Positions 16,771-26,314 of a stretch of 64,000 nucleotides of DNA are shown piece by piece. Source of the DNA: Anseongella ginsenosidimutans (GTDB lineage Bacteria; Bacteroidota; Bacteroidia; Sphingobacteriales; Sphingobacteriaceae); NCBI RefSeq assembly GCF_008033235.1, contig NZ_CP042432.1:806001-870000 (forward strand). The letters run 5' to 3'. Made by a program: the position numbers and the translations under genes. Below the pieces are notes generated by a model that saw only the letters and a program-made list of their open reading frames with translations, was not told the origin of the DNA and did no database searches. Each line of letters opens with the position of its first letter. Position 1 is the stretch's first letter.

Positions 16771-19700
16771 TCATCGTGCAAATGTTCTGACCAGCGTGAT
16801 ATACCCTTTGTACACTTCTTCCTTCCCGGCGGCATCCCTTATCCGGAGTATATAGTAATAAGTGCCCTCATTCAGCCCTTCGCCGGTCCAGGTATTCTTA
16901 TAATTCACCTGGCGGAATACTTCGTTGCCCCAGCGGTTAACAATGAACAGCTCATTATCCGGGAAGCCTTCCAGCCCGGGGATCACAAACGTATCGTTGC
17001 GGCCGTCGCCGTTCGGGGTGAACAAGTTGGGAATGCTCAGCGGCCGCGCTTTCACCGTAATATCCACGATTGCCACGTTACTCCAGTTGCCGTCCTCGTC
17101 CTGCACGCGGTACGTGAAGGCATCTTCCCCGGCGAAATCAGGATCAGGCGTATAAGTGATGGTGCCGTCCGGGTTGACTGTGAGCGTTCCGTGCAGCGGC
17201 TCGTCAATGATCTCTACAGAAGCGGGGTCAAGCGGCGATCCATCCGTTTCGTCATTGTCCATGATCGTAATAATGACTTCATCTCCGGTTTCCACTTCCC
17301 CTTCGTCATCATTCGCGATAGGGTCAGGAATGAATACAGGCACATCCGGCGAACTGGGTTCTTTAGGATCATCCGGGTTTTCAGGATCTTTCACCGTGGC
17401 GGTATTGGCAATCTGGTCAATGCCGGTCAGGTTGCCTGCTACTGTCACCTTGAAGCTCACACTTTTGCTTTCGCCGAATGGAATAGCCACCGTCCAGCTT
17501 AATCCGTTATTTTCAAACGTACCGTCATTATCGGCGCTGCCTTCCACGTATTCCGTATTCTCAGGCACGGCGTCAGTAATAATAAAGCCGGTCAGATCCA
17601 CATTACCGGTATTTTCTACGGTAATGGTATAGGTCATTTCCTCACCTGCACGGGCATTTCCGTCACCGCCGGCATCGGCCACTGTTTTGCTGGTTTCAAA
17701 ATCCCGTACCCGATCTACAGGCACTGGCGGTGTTTCAGGCTCTTCAGGCTTATCCGGGTTTTCCGGATCGGTTACCCTGGCCTTATTGGCAATTCCGCTG
17801 ATGCCTGTCAGGTTATCATTTACCGTTACCTTAAAGGTGATATTGAGCGTTTCGCCGTAGGGAATATCTACGGTCCAGTCAAGGCGGCCGTTTTCGGTAT
17901 CGTATATTCCTTCGTGCGTGGCGCTGCCGTCAAGATAGCTCGTGCCGGCAGGTATGGGATCGCTGATCGTCATCCCGGTCAGGTTCACATTGCCTGTATT
18001 GGTGATCGAGATCGTATAGGTCAGCTCTTCACTGGCCTGGGCCTTGCCATCGCCGCTGGCATCCGTCACCGATTTCTGCGAATCAAAGTCGCGTACCTCC
18101 TCAACAGGTACCGGCGGAGTTTCCGGTTCTTCCGGCTTATCCGGGTTTTCCGGATCAGTTACTTTGGCCTTGTTGGCTATTTCCGCGATGCCGGTAAGGT
18201 TCTCATTTACCGTTACTTTGAACGTGATATTGAGCGTTTCGCCGTAGGGAATATCCACGGTCCAGTCAAGGCTTCCTGTAGCCGCCGTGTACACCCCGCC
18301 GTTATCCGCGCTGCCATCAAGGTAGCTCGTGCCGGCAGGTATGGGATCGCTGATCGTCATTCCGGTGAGTTCAGTATCTCCCGTGTTCTCGATGGCGATC
18401 GTATAGGTCAGCTCTTCGCCGGCCTGGGCCTTACCGTCGCCGCTGGCATCCGTTACCGATTTCTGTGAATCGAAGTCACGCACCGGGTCAGTAGGCACCG
18501 GCGGGCTTTCCGGTTCTTCGGGGTTACCCGGGTCTTCCGGATCGGTTACCGTGGCCTTATTGGCTATTTCGATGACTCCCGTCAGGTTATCGCCTACTGT
18601 TACCTTGAAGGTGATATTGAGCGTTTCGCCGTAGGGAATATCCACGGTCCAGTCAAGGCTGCCGGTAGCTGCCGTGTACACGCCGCCGTTATCGGCGCTG
18701 CCGTCGAGGTAGCTTGTTCCGGCGGGTATGGGATCGCTGATCGTCATGCCGGTGAGTTCAATATCACCTGTATTTTCGATGGAAATAGTGTACGTCAGCT
18801 CTTCGCCGGCCTGGGCCTTGCCGTCACCGCTGGCATCCGTTACCGATTTCTGTGAATCGAAATCGCGTACCGGGTCAGTCGGTACCGGCGGGCTTTCCGG
18901 TTCTTCGGGGTTACCCGGGTCTTCCGGATCGGTTACCGTGGCCTTATTGGCTATTTCGGTGACTCCCGTCAGGTTATCGCCTACTGTTACCTTGAAGGTG
19001 ATAATGAGCGTTTCGCCGTAGGGAATATCCACGGTCCAGTCAAGGCTGCCGGTAGCTGCCGTGTACACACCGCCGTTATCCGCGCTGCCGTCGAGGTAAC
19101 TTGTGCCGGCGGGGATGGGATCGCTGATCGTCATGCCGGTCAGGTCAATATCACCCGTATTCTCAATGGAGATCGTATAAGTCAGCTCTTCGCCCGCCTG
19201 GGCCTTGTCATCGCCGCTGGCATCCGTTACGGATTTTTCCGAATCAAAATCACGTTGAGGATCAGTCGGTACCGGCGGGCTTTCCGGTTCTTCAGGATTA
19301 TCCGGGTTTTCCGGATCAGTTACCGTGGCCTTATTGGCTATTTCTGCGATGCCGGTAAGATTTTCGTCTACCGTAACTTTGAAGGTAAGATCAAGCGTTG
19401 TCCCAACAGGTACATTCACCGTCCAGTCCAGGGCATTTCCTGCCGCATTGAATATTCCTCCATTATCTGCGCTGTTATCCACGTAGTTAGTGCCGGCAGG
19501 GATCACGTCATTAACCGTAAGTCCCGTCAGGTTAACATCTCCCGTATTCGCAATACTGATAGTATATGTGAGTTCTTCGCCCGCCTGGGCCTGGCTATCC
19601 CCGCTGGCATCGGTTACCGTTTTGCTGGCACTGAAATCGCGCGTGCATTTGCTGGACGGAACGACGATCACCAGGTCCGGGCAGTTTTGGTAGCTTACTG

Positions 19701-22700
19701 TAAGGGTAGCCGGCGTACCCAGCGGAATGCCGGTAATAATGCCGTTAGCTATATCAACGGTTCCCTGATCGCTTGTTACGACTGCGTCCGGCAGCACCGT
19801 GAATACTACCTCGTAGGTAGCTGAACCATCGGAAGCACACTGTGTCCCTCCAATGCTGATGGACGGATTCTTACAGGGGACGTCGCATCCGACAGGGCTG
19901 GTGACCGTCAGCGTTGAAGTACAGTTCCCATTGCTTGCCATTACCGTAATCGCCGTTCCGATGGTTCCCGTAATGGTTCCGTCACCGTTATCAGTACCGC
20001 CGGTTACCATAATGGCAGCGCCGGTAGATTCACTATAGCTAACCGTATAAGTATTACCCGTTCCGCATAGCGGCTGGCCCAGCGTAAGGTCAGGCATCAC
20101 ACAGTCATCCGGGCAGGTGGCCAAACCGGCAACCTGTGCTGTAACCGACGAACCGCTGCAGCTGGAGGTTACTGTAATACCGGTTCCCAATGGAATTCCG
20201 GTGATCATATTATTCGCCGCATCCACCGTTCCGGCGGTGGCGGTAACATCGCCGTTGCTGACATAGCTGACGCTGTAGGTGCCATCAGCCGGGTCACAGG
20301 TTAACTGCCCGATGGTAAGCAGCACGGTACAAGGATTCAGGCAGAATTCCGTAGGATCGTCTTCCGTTACCGTAGTGGGGTCATCACTAAGAATGGTCAT
20401 TCCGCCCTGAGTGATGGTAGCCTGGTTGGTATAGCAACTCTCATAGGTGGCGTTATCGGCTACCTTTATCGAAACGGTAAATGTCAATGGGCCATTTGCC
20501 GCGGAAGGCGGTACCGTAATATCCGAAATGCTTAGGGTTTGACCTGATAGCGTTACGATTCCTCCGCCAGGGCTGGCCGGGACCACAGCGTCAGCCACCC
20601 AGCTCAAATCGGAAGAAGTAAGGATGTCTTCGAAATCGTAGGTCATCGGCAGCATCTGGTTGTTATAAATGCTGAACTGCACCTGCACTACGTCGCCGGG
20701 ATTGATGCCGCCTGCAGGCTTCAATACTGTTTTCTCCAGGCTTGTCGGGAAACAGGCGGTTGCATCAAAACCGGGGAAACTAGTTACGTCAGTTACATTG
20801 ACAAACGCTCCGTTTGCAGGATTATAACGGTACAGCCGTTGTCCGCCCTGAGCAGGTGTGCCCCCGTTGGCGTAAAAATAAACGCGGCCCTGCACGTCGT
20901 TCCATGCGCCGCCCGCTCCGGCAGCTGGCACGGAACCGGAGGCTGGAGGCACCACTTGCTGATCGCCGGTGGCCGGATTGGTGCGGATAAGTTGATTAGC
21001 TCCCGCAAGTCCGTACAACATACCATCAAAGGGCGAAAAAGCCAAATCAGCCGAAAGGTAGTCGCCGTTCAGCGGTATCGTTGTATAGGTCATTGACGTA
21101 AGGTCAACCGTGGCCAGGTGCATACCGCTTCCGTTCGCTTGCACCATTGCATAAAACTTATTATCCAGCCCCACGACTCCCGGCGCGCCATTAATACGGG
21201 CGCCATTTGGATTAACACTTGGGTCGGTCGTCCATGTTTCCATTCCACGGCCCACCTGGGTACTCGTAGGCCTCCCTAATCGCCGCACTGTCCCCTCGCC
21301 GTCGATTTGCACAATTTCATTGACAATTTCGGGGTCGTCAGGGCTGCTTACAAATCCGTAGATCAGGTTATCCTCGAAATTATAGCCGATCGCATTGTAT
21401 CCGCCTGGTATCGAAGGAGCCAACGTAGCAAATACGTTCTTGGGATTATTGGCTGCCACAATGGACAGCGTAGACGGTACTCCTCCTCCCGGCGTACTTA
21501 CCAGGTAAGCCGAACCGTTACATACAAACGGTACGGGGCAATCGGCGCTCACCTCGATACCCGGGGATGCAGCCGTCAGACAATCCCCGGCCATTACTGC
21601 CCGCACGGTATACATTCCGCTCTGCCCTGCCGCCGGCTGGTAGGTGGTCCCGGTCGCTCCTGAAATGGGCGCCCCATCCAGGTACCATTGGTAGCTGGCC
21701 CAGGCGGCATCAGGATTGGTCACTTCCAGGATGGCGCTGCCCACGCAGGTTGCCAGCTGGCTTTGGAAATCAATCTCCGGTGCGTTGTAGGACATGCTGA
21801 ATCCGTCGAAAACCATAAAAGACCGGGCTGTAGGGCCAGAATAGGCCACGATATAAATACGGTCATAGGTCTCCGTAGAGGTAAACGTGAAACTATATTC
21901 TTTCCAGGCTGGATTGCTGGCTGAGATCTCGTTGGTGATCATGGGAGAATATCCCAGCGGATGAGCCGTCGTGAAATCAGCCTCACCCGGCTGTACGCCA
22001 TAGAACCTGAACCGGCCCGCACCGGTATATGGGCTCTGCATGAGATAACCAGCTGAAAAGGTGAATGTATATGTACCTGCCGGCAAAGGCGCCACCAATG
22101 TGTTCTGGAAATCTTCCCGGGGCTGATTCACCGCCCCGCCGTGCATGCCTCCCCAGGCTACCCCGTCCGATCCGGCAGGGAGATCAGTACTGGCAGTCCA
22201 GCTGCCTGCGGGTCTTGGGGAAACACAGCCGGCAGCAGGATCGTTAACCATCAACTGCCCGCCAGTATCGCCGGTCGAGGCTGGCTGGCTGGTTTTCCAG
22301 GAGACCACATATTCCAGCGTACCCAGACTGCTGTAATTCGGACATTGGGTATACCGTTCCATGCTGCCATTGGCGAAATAATTCGCATAAGGATTACAGG
22401 CCGGGTCATCGCAATCGGCCACGCCGTTGCCGTCATCGTCAATGCCGTTACCGCAGACTTCAGGAAGAAGCGGTGTAAGGGTAAGTTTTACCGCTGTCCG
22501 GGGTCCGCGGCAATCGCCTGCTTGTATTTCGGCATAATAGGTAACAGATCCATTTGTGCTTAGAGAAGGATCGGCCACTACATTTCCGCCGGTTGGAGCA
22601 TCGTACCATACAATGGTTGAACCAGCCGGAGCTGTCGCCGGAAGCGCCGCAGTAGCGGTAAGGGTCTGCCCGGTTGCGGTTTCTTCCTGGTCACCGCCGC

Positions 22701-25329
22701 TAATGGGCGCCGGAAGAGCGGCGCCAATGGTTACAGTAAAAGGTTCTTCATCGGCGCAACCTACCGTGTTTTCCGGGATAAAGGTGTATGAAGCTTCAAA
22801 ATTGGAAAGCTCCCAGTTTTTTACGATGTTCAGCTGGCTTGTTTCCAATGCTATAAGGATAACAATATTACCCGCCAAGAGATCTGCCAGCGGAACCACT
22901 CCGGATACAACCGGGCTTGCAGAGGCATTCGCCGGGAAGTTAACCGGCAGGGAGGCCAGGTATAAATATTCCCCGGTGGTTTTATTCGCGATCGCCAACC
23001 TGCCGGGATAACCGAGGGCATTGCCCGGCCCCAGGTTGGTAATGGTAACGCTTGCTTCAATCTTTACTTCCGTACCAAAACAGTCGGCTGTGTTGCCAAG
23101 ACTAACATCACCGGCTATCATATGATAAACCTGCTCATAAGATGATGCGCCATGCTGGATGAGCTGGTTTGCCGTCCCCTCCCAGAATGCCGCGTCAACG
23201 GTTCCCGGATAGGGAGGATGTGTCTGAATGTATAGCGGATGATCAGGTGGAAGCGTTGTATTGCCCGTAACGGTAAGGCTTCCCGCGCAGTTAGCCACGG
23301 ACGCCGCCTTATCATAAATATACAACTGGTTGGCGCCGGCAGCCGTGATCAGGTCACCGGGCTCGTACCTGGTCCCCGTGCCGCCCGGTCCTGTGAAATA
23401 GGCTTCATTCCCACTCAGGGCGGTGCCGGTGATCGGCGGAAGCTCATAGGCCCCGCAGGCGACCTGATCTGCCAGGGGATTGATATCCGGGCCGGCTTCA
23501 ATGACTAACGAAACGGGTGTGCGGTTACTGCTGGAACATGACCCGTTGTTTGCTTCAGCATAGTAAGTAACCGAACCTACTGAAGCAAGGCTTGGATCCG
23601 GCACGACGTTCCCGCCGGTGGGTGCATCGTACCATGTTATGGTGGAACCCGCTGCAGCGGTAGCCGTTGCTGTGAGGGTTTGAACAGGATCTTCGGCACA
23701 AACGTACTGGTTCCCACCGCTGACGGGCGCATCCGGCCGTTCCTCTACGTCCAGCGTCACAGTAGCCTGCGAAGTACAGGAGGCAGTTGTTACTTCCAAT
23801 ATATAATCGCCCGCCTGGGCAAGTGTCACGTTTTGAAGAATAAGGCTCGCTTCTGAAGAAGTGAAGCCGCCGGGACCTGTCCAGGAATAAGAAACAACCG
23901 GTTCCGTACTAAGCACGGATGGTGTAAAAGTCACCGATTCTCCCTCGCAAAGCTGGGCAGCTGCCTGGTTGAAATTAATGGTGATCCCGCTGTAACTGGA
24001 GAAATAGCCATACCTGGCGCCGCCGTTATTCGTATGGAATACGCCCATCTGGAATTTGACGCCCGGATCCGTATTGCTGACAATGACAGGATTCCCGGCG
24101 CCAACCAGGGCTGGAGGCACCTCTATGCGGGCATAATGCCATCCGCTGGTTCCAGCTGATGTAAACGCCGGTGCGGCCAGAAGGCCCGCGTCCCCGTTTA
24201 CCAAAAAACCCGAAGTTACGGGTGAAACGATATTCACATAAAACTCCCCGTTATTGGCCCGAACTACACTGACAACATTGGAACCGTTGCAGGAGGAAAG
24301 CGGTGGGAGCAGGCTGAAGGATTGTTCCCCGGCTACGCCTGACAGCTGAAGGGCCGTCACCGGCTTGCTCGTTTCTACATAAAACGCGGCAGTACCGCCG
24401 GTTTGCAATTCATACGTATCGGTGGCATTGAGCGTTGCTACCTGCGTGCCATCAACGGATATCGTTGTAGCATCCTCAACCGCTGTGAAATAAACGATGT
24501 CGGTGGCGCTTCGGTAGCCCTTCACTACCAGGTAAGTAGTTCCGAGACTGCTGACAGGGACCAGTTGCTCACTTCCCAGGTCGGCGGCAGTTGCTCCGTA
24601 GCGCATCAGCTCCGAAAAAATGGTCACGGTAACCGGCTTGTCAGAATTTACGGTCGTTCCTGATAGTCCCGGCGCTATGCCGGGCGTCTGCCCGAAATAG
24701 GTTTCACCCCGGTTCAAATTAATGGTAAAGGGAGCGCCGGCAGGCCGACCCGTAATTTCGGCCTTTGGCGTAATCGTAACGCTTGTATTATCTTCGGTAG
24801 CTACTACTACAAATCCCTGCTGACCTTCAGCGTCCGCCCTTACGGACGATTCCTGCTGCATTGGCACTATAAATTCCGTGCCGAGCGCTTCGCTTCCCTT
24901 TAAGGCGATCAGATCCGGGCTTTGGCTTCCGCCGCCGGGCTCATAATACACGGATATTTTTGCATCCGTTTCTATCAGGATCCCTGTAGGCATATTCCCG
25001 TTGCCGGTTGTATTGATAACCTGACCTATCTCGGTGTTGGTTAAGGTCACCGTTTGTGTACTATTGGCAGGTACCACCACCGTTTTAGGTGTGAAGCCGC
25101 CGTTAAGCGGAATACTGATGGTTACCGTAGCCGGGCTATCAAAGGCCGAGATCCTGAACGCCGTACCCGGCCAATACGCCTGTGTGGTATAAGGCGCCGC
25201 AAACCAGTACTGCGTGTCAAATGTAATGCTGCTCTGGCCGCGGCTTTGAACTGCTGAAAAAAGGATCAGCAGAAAAAGCGGGCTCATAAAACGAAAAAAT
25301 TTTCCTAAGAGTGTAGATCTGTTAAGCAT
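16771..25329 (-). CDS. Giant type IX-secreted adhesin with DUF11-like repeats and CHU_C sorting domain
   Basis: The 2852-residue surface protein has a signal peptide (about 1-32) and an N-terminal beta-rich region resembling IgGFc-binding domains (about 35-450). Ig/PKD-like domains (460-950) precede a metal-binding style motif (CGNGIDDDGNGVADCDDP, near 965) and a DUF6923-like region (about 1270-1510). Six tandem DUF11-like repeats follow (about 1894-2673), then a cadherin-like Ig domain. The end is a gliding-motility C-terminal domain (IPNLFTPNGDGRNDTF ... NRWGNEVF) that directs type IX export and attachment. Proline/glutamate-rich linkers join the repeats. It is the first gene of an operon with porP/sprF (4-bp overlap) and ompA. 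It probably mediates adhesion; the ligand is unknown. Confidence 0.92.
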   Translation of the reverse strand: MLNRSTLLGKFFRFMSPLFLLILFSAVQSRGQSSITFDTQYWFAAPYTTQAYWPGTAFRISAFDSPATVTISIPLNGGFTPKTVVVPANSTQTVTLTNTEIGQVINTTGNGNMPTGILIETDAKISVYYEPGGGSQSPDLIALKGSEALGTEFIVPMQQESSVRADAEGQQGFVVVATEDNTSVTITPKAEITGRPAGAPFTINLNRGETYFGQTPGIAPGLSGTTVNSDKPVTVTIFSELMRYGATAADLGSEQLVPVSSLGTTYLVVKGYRSATDIVYFTAVEDATTISVDGTQVATLNATDTYELQTGGTAAFYVETSKPVTALQLSGVAGEQSFSLLPPLSSCNGSNVVSVVRANNGEFYVNIVSPVTSGFLVNGDAGLLAAPAFTSAGTSGWHYARIEVPPALVGAGNPVIVSNTDPGVKFQMGVFHTNNGGARYGYFSSYSGITINFNQAAAQLCEGESVTFTPSVLSTEPVVSYSWTGPGGFTSSEASLILQNVTLAQAGDYILEVTTASCTSQATVTLDVEERPDAPVSGGNQYVCAEDPVQTLTATATAAAGSTITWYDAPTGGNVVPDPSLASVGSVTYYAEANNGSCSSSNRTPVSLVIEAGPDINPLADQVACGAYELPPITGTALSGNEAYFTGPGGTGTRYEPGDLITAAGANQLYIYDKAASVANCAGSLTVTGNTTLPPDHPLYIQTHPPYPGTVDAAFWEGTANQLIQHGASSYEQVYHMIAGDVSLGNTADCFGTEVKIEASVTITNLGPGNALGYPGRLAIANKTTGEYLYLASLPVNFPANASASPVVSGVVPLADLLAGNIVILIALETSQLNIVKNWELSNFEASYTFIPENTVGCADEEPFTVTIGAALPAPISGGDQEETATGQTLTATAALPATAPAGSTIVWYDAPTGGNVVADPSLSTNGSVTYYAEIQAGDCRGPRTAVKLTLTPLLPEVCGNGIDDDGNGVADCDDPACNPYANYFANGSMERYTQCPNYSSLGTLEYVVSWKTSQPASTGDTGGQLMVNDPAAGCVSPRPAGSWTASTDLPAGSDGVAWGGMHGGAVNQPREDFQNTLVAPLPAGTYTFTFSAGYLMQSPYTGAGRFRFYGVQPGEADFTTAHPLGYSPMITNEISASNPAWKEYSFTFTSTETYDRIYIVAYSGPTARSFMVFDGFSMSYNAPEIDFQSQLATCVGSAILEVTNPDAAWASYQWYLDGAPISGATGTTYQPAAGQSGMYTVRAVMAGDCLTAASPGIEVSADCPVPFVCNGSAYLVSTPGGGVPSTLSIVAANNPKNVFATLAPSIPGGYNAIGYNFEDNLIYGFVSSPDDPEIVNEIVQIDGEGTVRRLGRPTSTQVGRGMETWTTDPSVNPNGARINGAPGVVGLDNKFYAMVQANGSGMHLATVDLTSMTYTTIPLNGDYLSADLAFSPFDGMLYGLAGANQLIRTNPATGDQQVVPPASGSVPAAGAGGAWNDVQGRVYFYANGGTPAQGGQRLYRYNPANGAFVNVTDVTSFPGFDATACFPTSLEKTVLKPAGGINPGDVVQVQFSIYNNQMLPMTYDFEDILTSSDLSWVADAVVPASPGGGIVTLSGQTLSISDITVPPSAANGPLTFTVSIKVADNATYESCYTNQATITQGGMTILSDDPTTVTEDDPTEFCLNPCTVLLTIGQLTCDPADGTYSVSYVSNGDVTATAGTVDAANNMITGIPLGTGITVTSSCSGSSVTAQVAGLATCPDDCVMPDLTLGQPLCGTGNTYTVSYSESTGAAIMVTGGTDNGDGTITGTIGTAITVMASNGNCTSTLTVTSPVGCDVPCKNPSISIGGTQCASDGSATYEVVFTVLPDAVVTSDQGTVDIANGIITGIPLGTPATLTVSYQNCPDLVIVVPSSKCTRDFSASKTVTDASGDSQAQAGEELTYTISIANTGDVNLTGLTVNDVIPAGTNYVDNSADNGGIFNAAGNALDWTVNVPVGTTLDLTFKVTVDENLTGIAEIANKATVTDPENPDNPEEPESPPVPTDPQRDFDSEKSVTDASGDDKAQAGEELTYTISIENTGDIDLTGMTISDPIPAGTSYLDGSADNGGVYTAATGSLDWTVDIPYGETLIITFKVTVGDNLTGVTEIANKATVTDPEDPGNPEEPESPPVPTDPVRDFDSQKSVTDASGDGKAQAGEELTYTISIENTGDIELTGMTISDPIPAGTSYLDGSADNGGVYTAATGSLDWTVDIPYGETLNITFKVTVGDNLTGVIEIANKATVTDPEDPGNPEEPESPPVPTDPVRDFDSQKSVTDASGDGKAQAGEELTYTIAIENTGDTELTGMTISDPIPAGTSYLDGSADNGGVYTAATGSLDWTVDIPYGETLNITFKVTVNENLTGIAEIANKAKVTDPENPDKPEEPETPPVPVEEVRDFDSQKSVTDASGDGKAQASEELTYTISITNTGNVNLTGMTISDPIPAGTSYLDGSATHEGIYDTENGRLDWTVDIPYGETLNITFKVTVNDNLTGISGIANKARVTDPENPDKPEEPETPPVPVDRVRDFETSKTVADAGGDGNARAGEEMTYTITVENTGNVDLTGFIITDAVPENTEYVEGSADNDGTFENNGLSWTVAIPFGESKSVSFKVTVAGNLTGIDQIANTATVKDPENPDDPKEPSSPDVPVFIPDPIANDDEGEVETGDEVIITIMDNDETDGSPLDPASVEIIDEPLHGTLTVNPDGTITYTPDPDFAGEDAFTYRVQDEDGNWSNVAIVDITVKARPLSIPNLFTPNGDGRNDTFVIPGLEGFPDNELFIVNRWGNEVFRQVNYKNTWTGEGLNEGTYYYILRIRDAAGKEEVYKGYITLVRTFAR
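17309..19646 (-). repeat. Six tandem 387-bp repeats inside the adhesin gene
   Basis: The RDF-type boundary motif recurs at about 17694, 18081, 18468, 18855, 19242 and 19630. The middle intervals are exactly 387 bp (129 codons). Each repeat encodes a DUF11-like Ig fold starting RDFDSQKSVTDASGDGKAQA or a close variant and ending in a Pro/Glu linker. Copies 2-4 in reading order are nearly identical at the DNA level, which points to recent duplication or gene conversion. Confidence 0.92.
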
Positions 25330-25393
25330 AGAGACTACGGTTTAAATCATTTACGGGGTAATTGCCTTTTCGGCAAGACCGGCCGAAGAGGAA

Positions 25394-25424
25394 CAAAGCT
25401 ATATCAGCAAATAGTGAGTTACAA
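25394..25424 (-). promoter_or_regulatory. Promoter of the adhesin operon
   Basis: On the minus strand a TTG (25422-25424) is separated by 20 bp from TAGCTTTG (25394-25401), a good match to the Bacteroidota -33/-7 pattern. It leaves a leader of about 60 nt before the adhesin start at 25329. The rest of the 298-bp gap (25330-25627) is AT-rich and shows nothing else I can support. Confidence 0.6.
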
Positions 25425-25627
25425 TAATAGACCTCAACCATTTATAGAATATCAAGTAAGCAAATTGTTAAACATATAGTTGACAATACAAAAATAGATG
25501 ATATACTTTTATCACATTGTAGAATTAATTCTATTCGGAGGTAGAATTTCTTGGTAATTTAAAAACTTTACTCACGCCTGCTTATCCATGCCTGCATGGC
25601 TTCGCTCAGCTAAGAAGCCGGCCGGCA

Positions 25628-26284
25628 TCATTCACCGGCCTGTTGCAGGTCCAGCCGGAATTCTTCGATCAATTCGGATATATTGGCGACGTTCAGCTTT
25701 TCAAAAATGCGGTTCTTATAGGTGCTTACGGTGGATAATTTCAGCTCCAGTTTATCGGCGATGCCGCTTGTCCGTTCGCCGTTGATCAATAGGCGGGCTA
25801 TTTCCAACTCCCTGTTGGACAAGGTTGAAAGGCGGTCAATCCTAAAATGAGGATAATTGTCCAGAAGAAGATCCTGGACCTGGGAACTGATGTACCTTCC
25901 TTCCGTCAGGACCTTCATTATCGCATTCCGGGTTTCTCTTTCGGAAGAACTTTTCTGAAGATAACCGTCAATGCCTGTTTTCAGGTACCTTAAACCGTAT
26001 ACCCGTTCATCATAGGCCGAAAAAAGCAGGATCCGGGTGTCCGGGCGGACTCCCCTGACCTGATCGATCATCTGGAAACTGTTACCGCCGGGAATGTTGA
26101 TGTCCAGGATCAGGAGATCGAATTCCTGGGCTTTCAGTAAGGAAAGTGCATCGTCAAGTGAACCGGCAAGCAGAATACCCGCCTGCGGAAGAAAATCCTT
26201 GATAATCGCGCGCATGCCCTGTTGCACCACCAGGTGATCGTCAGCTATCAGGATCTTATAATTCTTATTGTAAAAATTTACCAT
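25628..26284 (-). CDS. NarL/LuxR-type response regulator
   Basis: A 218-residue transcription regulator. The receiver has ADDH at 14-17, phosphoacceptor D61 in LLILDINIPGG and the lysine in GYLQKSSS. The LuxR helix-turn-helix (about 150-210) reads LSNRELEIARLLINGERTSGIADKLE then TVSTYKNRIFEKLNV. It starts 30 bp after the aldehyde dehydrogenase stop, so the two may be co-transcribed, and it lies upstream of the adhesin operon in the same direction. It is a paralogue of the regulator at 12979-13611, and the two flank the adhesin/PorP/OmpA genes. No kinase gene is adjacent; shared use of the kinase at 9915 is inference. Confidence 0.92.
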   Translation of the reverse strand: MVNFYNKNYKILIADDHLVVQQGMRAIIKDFLPQAGILLAGSLDDALSLLKAQEFDLLILDINIPGGNSFQMIDQVRGVRPDTRILLFSAYDERVYGLRYLKTGIDGYLQKSSSERETRNAIMKVLTEGRYISSQVQDLLLDNYPHFRIDRLSTLSNRELEIARLLINGERTSGIADKLELKLSTVSTYKNRIFEKLNVANISELIEEFRLDLQQAGE

Positions 26285-26314
26285 ATAAAACAGAATAGTT
26301 CAGGGTTTTTGAGA

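Noticed and set aside
17309-19646. Regular repeats considered as a CRISPR array
   Set aside because: The period is 387 bp, there are no short unique spacers, and the repeats are coding.
17156-19824. Several 100-190 codon plus-strand frames with repeated sequence
   Set aside because: Antisense to the six DUF11-like repeats; they repeat only because the adhesin does.
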